DNA of 6,156 bases, taken from the NCBI GenBank assembly GCA_012511525.1, contig JAAZFW010000545.1, positions 1 through 6,156 on the forward strand, written 5' to 3'. The translations under genes were made by a program, and so were the position numbers. A model generated the notes under the pieces. The model was given only the letters and a program-made list of their open reading frames with translations. It was not told the DNA's origin and searched no databases. Shown piece by piece: positions 1 to 4,709 of this stretch; within the stretch, counting starts at the first letter, position 1, and the number at the start of each line of letters is the position of its first letter. This stretch comes from Clostridiaceae bacterium. GTDB lineage: Bacteria > Bacillota > Clostridia > Saccharofermentanales > UBA5734.

Positions 1-83
1 GAATAGTGCATCAGGCTCCTGAACTGGCTGAAATTAAAAGGCGCTTCCAGGCTTTCGTCTATATCATAACGGTTGCGTGCCAT
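1..83 (-). CDS. ABC exporter half-transporter, second subunit (5' end only)
   Basis: Only the first 27 codons lie in the window; the gene continues beyond position 1. The ATG is at 83-81 and the peptide begins MARNRYDIDESLEAPFNF. This resembles the N-terminus I associate with Bacillota type IV ABC exporter subunits (MARNKYD-DEELE-type starts). A strong AAGGAGGT ribosome binding site sits 7 nt upstream, which fixes the start. The gene overlaps the 3' end of the preceding ABC transporter gene by 20 bases, so the two are almost certainly cotranscribed and made in matched amounts. I infer that it encodes the partner of a heterodimeric exporter and would carry the intact catalytic Glu that its neighbour lacks, but the ATPase domain is not visible. 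Assignment rests on context, the start signal and the short N-terminal motif. Confidence 0.8.
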   Translation of the reverse strand, partial: MARNRYDIDESLEAPFNFSQFRSLMHY

Positions 84-1965
84 TGGCTGCACCTCCTTCC
101 AGGCTCAGCGCGGCTGTCTCTTCTGCGGTCAGGCCGGCCTGCGTTGCAAAGACATCAAAGTAAATGCCCCGGAGCGCGAGCAGTTCTTCGTGGGTACCCC
201 GTTCCACGATGCTTCCCTCGTCGAGCACGATAATCTGATCCGCGTTGCGAACCGATGATATCCGGTGGGCAATGATAAAGACGGTGCTGTCCGTCAGGTC
301 CCGGGCCAGGGCCTGCTGGATCTCGTGCTCCGTCTCCATGTCGACGGCTGAGGTCGTATCGTCCAGGATCAGAATCCTGGGGCGGATGACCAGTGCGCGC
401 GCCAGGGCGATTCGCTGCCGTTGGCCGCCGGACAGGCCGACGCCGCGCTCGCCGATGATCGTGTCGTAGCCATCGATCATCTTGCGGATAAAGCTATCGG
501 CTGCCGCGGTCCGTGCGGCGGACAGAACCGCCTCCTGCTCGATGTCCGGTACGCCGTACGCGATGTTGCCTTCGATCGTGTCCGAGAACAGGAAGACATC
601 CTGCATCACCATACCGATGTTGCGCCTTAGTTCCTGGAGGTTATAGTCGCGCACATCGATGTCGTCGATCAGGATAGCGCCGAAGGTGGTGTCGTAAAGC
701 CGTGGGATCAGGTTGATCAGGCTGGTTTTCCCGGATCCGGTCAGCCCGACAACCCCGATCGTCTGGCCTGGTTCGGCCACCAGATTGATGTTCTTCAAAC
801 AAGGCTGCAGCGCGTGTCCTTTGCGTTCACCATAGGTGAAGGTCACATCCCGGAATTCAACTTTACCCCGGATGCTGGCCTTGCGCTTCTGTTCAAACGG
901 CTCGTCGTCTGCCGTCGCCTTGTCAGCTTGGTCCTGGGGCTGGAGGATGCGCGGGCGCTCAATAAACAAATCGACCACCTTGGCGGCGGAAGCCGCATAG
1001 CGCTGGATTTCGTTCATCAGGTTGCCGGCCATGCGCATCGGCTGTGTCAGGACAAAAAGCAGGCCGTTGAAGGTCACCAGGCCGCCGATCGTCAGCTGGC
1101 CACGAATGACCAGGATGCCGCCCACGAGGATTACCGGCATCGTGAGCAGGTTAGCCAAACCGTCCAGGGCCGGCAGAAAGCGGACCGCAGCCTTGTTGTG
1201 GCGCATGTTGGCGTCGCGGTAGCTTACATTCTGCTTTTCGAATTTCTCTTCCTCATAATCTGCCCTCGCAAAAGCCCTGACGACCCGGTTGCCGGCGATG
1301 TTCTGCTGGACTACCGAGTTCAGGCGTGAAAAAGCCTCGCGGATTTCGCTCCAGATCGGGCGGACCGTACGGCCAAGGCGATAAGTCAGAATGAAAATCG
1401 CCGGACTGATCAAAAGGGCCACCAGGGCCAGTTTCCAGCTGACCGTGAAAATATACAGCGAGCCGAAAATAAACAGGATGACGCTCTCGAGCGTGGCGAA
1501 AGCGGTATAGGCGATGAAATGGCGGATCATGTCGACGTCGCCGGTCATCTTGGACATGATGTCGCCGATGCGTGAGCGTCCGTAAAAAGACGCGTCCAGA
1601 TTCTGAAGATGCCGGTAAAGGCTTTCGCGGATACGCATCACGGTATTTTGCGAGCGGGATTCGAACTGATAGCGGAACACAACCGCGATGCACGACCGGG
1701 CCAGAGGAATCAGGACCAGCAGCAGCAAATAGCGCGGCAGCAGTTCAAGCTTGCGATCTGTCAGCACGTCGTCGACCAGCAATCCAGTGATCGTCGCAGG
1801 GATGACACTGGTTGCGACAAAGACCAGGTCGAGCAGCTGGGCAAAAAGAAATCGGCCCCTGACTGGCCTGATCAAATCCAAAAACCACTTAAAGGGACGA
1901 TTCGAATACAAATAAGCCTGGTTGGTTTGTGTTGCCCGGTATTGCTCCGTTCGTCGTTTCTTCAA
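64..1965 (-). CDS. ABC exporter half-transporter (TMD-NBD), degenerate-site subunit
   Basis: A 633-residue fused permease-ATPase of the type IV (ABCB/MsbA-like) exporter family, expected in the cytoplasmic membrane. After a roughly 25-residue basic cytosolic start, the membrane domain covers about residues 27-325, with hydrophobic stretches near 40-63, 78-97, 155-177, 178-196, 265-287 and 294-308. The nucleotide-binding domain covers about 366-605: A-loop Y378, Walker A GLTGSGKT (407-414), Q-loop Q455, signature LSGGQ (511-515), Walker B ILILD (531-535), D-loop SAVD (539-542) and H-loop H567. Residue 536, normally the catalytic Glu, is Asp. Heterodimeric exporters such as TM287/288 and LmrCD have this change in one subunit. 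The start is TTG at 1965-1963; an in-frame TGA lies just upstream and no ATG occurs for over 100 codons. The Shine-Dalgarno sequence is weak (GGCGGTGA). The gene is separated from rlmH by 201 nt with its own likely promoter and overlaps the next ABC gene. The substrate (drug, lipid or peptide) cannot be told from sequence. Confidence 0.95.
   Translation of the reverse strand: MKKRRTEQYRATQTNQAYLYSNRPFKWFLDLIRPVRGRFLFAQLLDLVFVATSVIPATITGLLVDDVLTDRKLELLPRYLLLLVLIPLARSCIAVVFRYQFESRSQNTVMRIRESLYRHLQNLDASFYGRSRIGDIMSKMTGDVDMIRHFIAYTAFATLESVILFIFGSLYIFTVSWKLALVALLISPAIFILTYRLGRTVRPIWSEIREAFSRLNSVVQQNIAGNRVVRAFARADYEEEKFEKQNVSYRDANMRHNKAAVRFLPALDGLANLLTMPVILVGGILVIRGQLTIGGLVTFNGLLFVLTQPMRMAGNLMNEIQRYAASAAKVVDLFIERPRILQPQDQADKATADDEPFEQKRKASIRGKVEFRDVTFTYGERKGHALQPCLKNINLVAEPGQTIGVVGLTGSGKTSLINLIPRLYDTTFGAILIDDIDVRDYNLQELRRNIGMVMQDVFLFSDTIEGNIAYGVPDIEQEAVLSAARTAAADSFIRKMIDGYDTIIGERGVGLSGGQRQRIALARALVIRPRILILDDTTSAVDMETEHEIQQALARDLTDSTVFIIAHRISSVRNADQIIVLDEGSIVERGTHEELLALRGIYFDVFATQAGLTAEETAALSLEGGAANGTQPL
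91..98 (-). promoter_or_regulatory. Ribosome binding site of the second ABC subunit
   Basis: On the minus strand this reads AAGGAGGT, a near-perfect anti-16S match, 7 nt before the ATG at 83-81. It lies inside the last codons of the upstream ABC transporter gene. It shows that the overlapping gene has its own efficient initiation site and does not depend only on translational coupling. Confidence 0.85.
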
Positions 1966-1973
1966 ATCATCAC

Positions 1974-1989
1974 CGCCGATCCGTCAGCG
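1974..1989 (-). promoter_or_regulatory. Hairpin next to the TTG start of the ABC exporter
   Basis: On the minus strand CGCTGA, a CGGA loop and TCGGCG form a 6-bp stem with one U-G pair. It lies 8 nt upstream of the TTG codon, and its 3' arm takes in the start of the only SD-like sequence (GGCGGTGA). If it forms, it could limit ribosome access and keep exporter translation low. It is seen only as a base-pairing possibility; short GC-rich stems arise by chance in DNA of this composition. Confidence 0.35.
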
Positions 1990-2016
1990 CGGGGCCGGAC
2001 CGCCCATTTCGCTAAA

Positions 2017-2034
2017 TGCTGAATACGATCAGCA
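2017..2034 (-). repeat. Perfect 6-bp inverted repeat at the predicted transcription start
   Basis: The arms TGCTGA (2034-2029 on the minus strand) and TCAGCA (2022-2017) are separated by 6 nt, giving an 18-nt dyad. With the predicted -10 box ending at 2043, transcription would start near 2036, so the dyad covers about +2 to +20. It could be an operator for a repressor or a 5'-end RNA hairpin. No regulator gene lies in the window, so neither role is shown. Confidence 0.4.
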
Positions 2035-2042
2035 ATGCCTTG

Positions 2043-2071
2043 ATTTTAACGCGAACCCGGCCATTAAGCAA
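2043..2071 (-). promoter_or_regulatory. Predicted sigma-A type promoter of the ABC exporter genes
   Basis: Minus strand: -35 TTGCTT at 2071-2066 (3 of 6 matches to TTGACA, including the TTG), a 17-nt spacer, and -10 TAAAAT at 2048-2043 (5 of 6 matches to TATAAT). Spacing is optimal and the site lies in a noncoding gap in the right orientation, about 78 nt before the TTG start. The AT-rich -10 stands out in otherwise GC-rich DNA. It would give the exporter pair expression independent of the murA-walJ-rlmH cluster upstream. Confidence 0.6.
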
Positions 2072-2072
2072 C

Positions 2073-2092
2073 CGCCAGGCCAGGATCTGGCG
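2073..2092 (-). repeat. Inverted repeat just upstream of the -35 box
   Basis: The arms CGCCAG (2092-2087 on the minus strand) and CTGGCG (2078-2073) are separated by 8 nt and end one base before the predicted -35 box. An alternative inner pairing, CCAG-ATC-CTGG, competes with it. As RNA it could be a weak end structure for the rlmH transcript, but no U-tract follows (the next bases read GTTGCTTAATGG). As DNA it sits where an activator or repressor could bind. The function is unknown. Confidence 0.35.
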
Positions 2093-2166
2093 CCTCGATC
2101 CGGTTATTTCGGCTTTTGCCCAAATTGGTTTGTGTCCAGGCGGATGACCTTGGTCAATCTGGTTTC

Positions 2167-2640
2167 CTAGAACTTGTGGTAAGGTTCGTTGTTAAGCAGG
2201 CGAAACCCGCGATAGCACTGCTCCAGCAAGATCAACCGGGTCATCTGATGGGTGAAGGTCATGCGCGACAGGCACAGGCGATCCTGGGCGCGCGTGAGAA
2301 CCTGGCTTGCCAGCCCGCTTGCGCCGCCGATAACAAAGGTTACGCTGCTGCCGCCCTTCTCCAACCAGTCCATCAGGTTTTCGGACAGCTGCAGCGAGTC
2401 CAACTGGCGTCCGCCCAAGTCAAGTGCGACGACAAAGTCTCGCGGCTTGATCTTCGCCAGGATGACGCGGCCTTCGTCATCTTTCGCTTTTCCCGGTTCG
2501 CGGCTATCCGGCGCGTCAGGCACAATCACCAGGCGTACCTGACAGTAACGGCTCAGCCGTCGGATGTACTCGTCGAGAGCGGCCTGCAGCCAGGCTTCGC
2601 GGGTTTTGCCCGGGGAAATGACCGTGATCGTCAAAGGCAC
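2167..2640 (-). CDS. rlmH: 23S rRNA (pseudouridine-1915 N3)-methyltransferase RlmH
   Basis: This SPOUT-family enzyme uses S-adenosylmethionine to methylate N3 of pseudouridine 1915 in helix 69 of 23S rRNA, acting on assembled 70S ribosomes in the cytosol. The 157 residues match the family length (about 155-159). Family marks are the N-terminal TITVISPGK strand, the glycine-rich SAM-knot motif FVIGGASGL (102-110), and the C-terminal block running from SRMTFTHQMTRLILLEQ (about 125-141) to the closing EPYHK (152-156). The start taken is GTG at 2640-2638; an in-frame TGA lies three codons upstream. A TTG two codons in (2634-2632) would give 155 residues beginning MTITVISPGK, aligning well with usual RlmH starts, and would form a TTGA overlap with the walJ stop. 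Neither start has a clear Shine-Dalgarno sequence, so translation is probably coupled to walJ. It is the last gene of the cluster. Confidence 0.96.
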   Translation of the reverse strand: MPLTITVISPGKTREAWLQAALDEYIRRLSRYCQVRLVIVPDAPDSREPGKAKDDEGRVILAKIKPRDFVVALDLGGRQLDSLQLSENLMDWLEKGGSSVTFVIGGASGLASQVLTRAQDRLCLSRMTFTHQMTRLILLEQCYRGFRLLNNEPYHKF

Positions 2641-3431
2641 AGCGGGTCACTGACGGCGAAGCGGCGCGCGACCGAAATCCGCGCGTCGCGTCCGGGATGG
2701 GCGGCGAGGCTGTTCAGGTACCTGCCGACGGTTAAAAGGGCCAGCTCCGGGTAGTTGTTCTCCTTGCTCAGGTGCGACAGGACAAACTGCTCGGTTCCTG
2801 TTTCAAGCAAACTGCCGACGGCATGGGCGCAATCCTGGTTGGAGAGGTGGCCGACCGAAGAGCTGACACGCTGCTTGAGCTGGGCCGGATACGGGCCGGC
2901 CATCAACATGACCGGATCGTAGTTGGCCTCGATCAGGACCACGCGGCTGCCCGACGCCTGCTGGAGCAAATGTTCGTCCATTTCGCCGATGTCGGTCAGC
3001 AGCGTAACCGCGCCATGGCCGCTTTCTACCCGATAGCCGACTGGCGACACGGCGTCGTGCGGCGTGGCAAAACTGGTCACGGACATGCTGCCGATCGTAA
3101 AGGCCTTGTCTTCGCGAATCAAGTGCACCAGGTCTTCGTCGATGTTGCCCAGGCCGGAGCGCATCGCCAGCCAGGTCGGTTCATTGACATATAGCGGCAG
3201 TTTGTAGCGGCGCATCATCGCGCCGACTGACGCAATGTGGTCGGCGTGCTCATGTGTGACCAAAAGCGCGTCAAGCGATGCGGCATCTTCGCCGATGGAA
3301 AGCATCGCTTGCTCAATCGTCCGGCAAGCCACACCCGAATCGACCAGGATGCGGGTGCTGTCAGCGGCAATCAGCACGGCGTTGCCGCTGCTGCCGCTGC
3401 GCAGCGGACAGACCAGGGTCCTGTTTCGCAT
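2631..3431 (-). CDS. walJ: WalJ/YycJ-type metallo-beta-lactamase-fold hydrolase
   Basis: A 266-residue cytosolic protein (no signal peptide) of the MBL-fold family that includes YycJ/WalJ, encoded beside walRK in many Bacillota. Visible metal ligands are the HxHxDH motif H60-E-H62-A-D64-H65, H125 in the TPHD segment, D147 in LLTD, and H220 in LSHLSKENN; H195 in GHLSN is also family-typical. The N-terminal PLRSGSSGNA segment (9-18) matches the SGSSGN signature of this group. These features suggest a di-metal phosphodiesterase/nuclease-like active site. B. subtilis WalJ (YycJ) has been linked to DNA exonuclease activity and to coordinating cell-wall and division events, but the substrate here is not shown. 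The ATG at 3431-3429 overlaps the murA stop by one base (TGATG), and there is no strong Shine-Dalgarno sequence, so translation is likely coupled. The 3' end overlaps rlmH. Confidence 0.93.
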   Translation of the reverse strand: MRNRTLVCPLRSGSSGNAVLIAADSTRILVDSGVACRTIEQAMLSIGEDAASLDALLVTHEHADHIASVGAMMRRYKLPLYVNEPTWLAMRSGLGNIDEDLVHLIREDKAFTIGSMSVTSFATPHDAVSPVGYRVESGHGAVTLLTDIGEMDEHLLQQASGSRVVLIEANYDPVMLMAGPYPAQLKQRVSSSVGHLSNQDCAHAVGSLLETGTEQFVLSHLSKENNYPELALLTVGRYLNSLAAHPGRDARISVARRFAVSDPLCL

Positions 3432-4696
3432 CAGCTGTCCATCCGCGTAATGTCGGCGCCGAGTTGGCGCATTTTCCGGATAAAGTTTTCGTAGCCGCGC
3501 TCGATCTTGTTGATGTCGGTTACTTCGGTCTCGCCGGCGGCGGCCAGTCCGGCCAGCACCATGGCGGCACCGGCGCGCAGATCACGCGCCATGACCTTGG
3601 TTCCAGTCAGAATGCTTGAGCCTGCGATAATCGCGACATGGCCCGCGACCATGATGTCGGCGCCCATCGTCTTCAGGTCATCGACATATTGGAAGCGGTT
3701 CTCCCAGACATTCTCCAGCATTTTGCTCGAACCCTTGGCAGTTGTCAGCAACACGGTCGTCTGCGGCTGAAGATCGGTCGGAAAACCCGGGTATGGCATG
3801 GTCTTGAAATTGGCGGCCAGCAGCTCACGGCCTGGATCCATCCAGACCCGGATCCAGTCGTCGCCGGTATCAACCGAGATGTTCATTTCCTCCATTTTGG
3901 CTGTCAGGGGCTCCATGTGCCTGGGGATCACATTGCGCACCGTCACGTCGCCCCGGGTCAGCGCGCCGGCCAGCATGTAGGTGCCGGCCTCGATCTGGTC
4001 GGGGATGATCGAATACGTTGCGCCGGCCGGCAGCTGCGACACCCCGGTGATACGGATTACATCGGTACCGGCGCCGCGGATATTGGCGCCCATGGTGTTG
4101 AGAAAATTGGCCACGTCGACGATATGCGGCTCTCGGGCAGCGTTCTCGATCACGGTGGTCCCCTCGGCTTTCGCCGCGGCGATCATGATGTTGATCGTAG
4201 CGCCGACACTGACGACATCGAGAAAGATGTGCTCGCCGTGCAGATGCTCGGCTTCTACATTGATCTTGCCATACTCGATCGTGACGGTGGCGCCAAGCGC
4301 CTCAAAGCCCTTCATGTGCTGGTCGATCGGCCGGGCGCCAAAATTACACCCGCCAGGCATGTAGATGCTGGCCTTGCTGAAGCGGCCAAGTAACGCGCCC
4401 AGCAGATAATAAGAGCCGCGGATGTGGCGGACCTTGTCATGAGTCGCTTCCCAGCTGGTAATCGTGCTGGGATCAAGGAACAAGGCCCCGTCCGGGTCAT
4501 GCTTGACTTGGGCTCCCAGCGCCTTGCAGATTTCAATCATGACATTCAGATCGGCGATATCCGGGATGTTTTCGATTTTACAAGGTCCGTCCAGCAGCAT
4601 CGCTGCCGAGATGATGCCCAAAGCGGCGTTCTTCGAGCCGCTGACAGACACATCTCCGGTCAGTCGGTTGCCGCCGCGGATAATATAGCTGCTCAA
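3431..4696 (-). CDS. murA: UDP-N-acetylglucosamine 1-carboxyvinyltransferase MurA
   Basis: This cytosolic enzyme transfers enolpyruvate from PEP to UDP-GlcNAc, the first committed step of peptidoglycan synthesis, and is the fosfomycin target. The 421 residues match the family (about 419 in E. coli), an EPSP-synthase-like two-domain fold. Seen in the sequence: SGSKNAAL with the conserved K22-N23, loop MPGGCNFGARPIDQH with active-site C117 (Asp at this position would give fosfomycin resistance), catalytic-base motif PGFPTD with D308, RDLRAGAA (371-378), and KIERGYE with R400. The start is TTG at 4696-4694, set by AGGAGG 7 nt upstream; the nearby ATG reads straight into TGA and the GTG is out of frame. 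The gene lies 12 nt after the kinase gene and runs into walJ. Many Bacillota carry two MurA paralogues; which one this is cannot be settled here. Its place in a walK cluster suggests co-expression with a cell-wall regulon. Confidence 0.97.
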   Translation of the reverse strand: MSSYIIRGGNRLTGDVSVSGSKNAALGIISAAMLLDGPCKIENIPDIADLNVMIEICKALGAQVKHDPDGALFLDPSTITSWEATHDKVRHIRGSYYLLGALLGRFSKASIYMPGGCNFGARPIDQHMKGFEALGATVTIEYGKINVEAEHLHGEHIFLDVVSVGATINIMIAAAKAEGTTVIENAAREPHIVDVANFLNTMGANIRGAGTDVIRITGVSQLPAGATYSIIPDQIEAGTYMLAGALTRGDVTVRNVIPRHMEPLTAKMEEMNISVDTGDDWIRVWMDPGRELLAANFKTMPYPGFPTDLQPQTTVLLTTAKGSSKMLENVWENRFQYVDDLKTMGADIMVAGHVAIIAGSSILTGTKVMARDLRAGAAMVLAGLAAAGETEVTDINKIERGYENFIRKMRQLGADITRMDS

Positions 4697-4703
4697 TCAC
4701 ATT

Positions 4704-4709
4704 CCTCCT
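4704..4709 (-). promoter_or_regulatory. Ribosome binding site of murA, overlapping the kinase stop
   Basis: The minus strand reads AGGAGG, 7 nt before the TTG start of murA. The TGA stop of the kinase gene (4711-4709) shares a base with this site, so ribosomes ending the kinase stop on the murA binding site. It decides the TTG start: the in-between ATG (4702-4700) is followed directly by TGA. Confidence 0.85.

Larger units (their letters stand above)
1966..2166. other. Intergenic region between rlmH and the ABC exporter
   Basis: This is the only sizeable noncoding stretch in the window. On the minus strand it holds, in order, about 70 nt after the rlmH stop with no recognisable terminator, an inverted repeat, a predicted promoter, a dyad at the predicted transcription start, and a second small hairpin before the TTG codon. 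Reading frames crossing it on either strand carry no recognisable protein motif. I see no tRNA, T-box or known riboswitch core. Confidence 0.7.

Noticed and set aside
814..1329. 171-codon plus-strand open frame inside the ABC transporter
   Set aside because: It is antisense to the membrane and linker region of a well-supported transporter; composition is that of a shadow frame.
1253..1693. 146-codon minus-strand frame within the ABC transporter
   Set aside because: Out-of-frame reading of the transporter, with a proline- and arginine-rich product and no motif.
2123..2157. Possible promoter starting with TTGACC shortly after the rlmH stop
   Set aside because: The -35 match is good, but the hexamer 17 nt downstream (CACAAA) is a poor -10. 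The TTGCTT/TAAAAT pair is nearer the gene and has the better -10.
2097..2166. Possible intrinsic terminator after rlmH
   Set aside because: The only nearby pairings (for example GACC-AA-GGTC) are short and lack a U-run. I could not support a terminator, so read-through or Rho-dependent ending remains open.
2116..2754. 212-codon plus-strand open frame over rlmH and the end of walJ
   Set aside because: It is antisense to rlmH, whose full length and conserved motifs explain the region. No independent protein signal is visible.
3638..4393. 251-codon plus-strand open frame inside murA
   Set aside because: It lies wholly antisense to conserved murA sequence, has no motif or ribosome binding support, and looks like a composition shadow.
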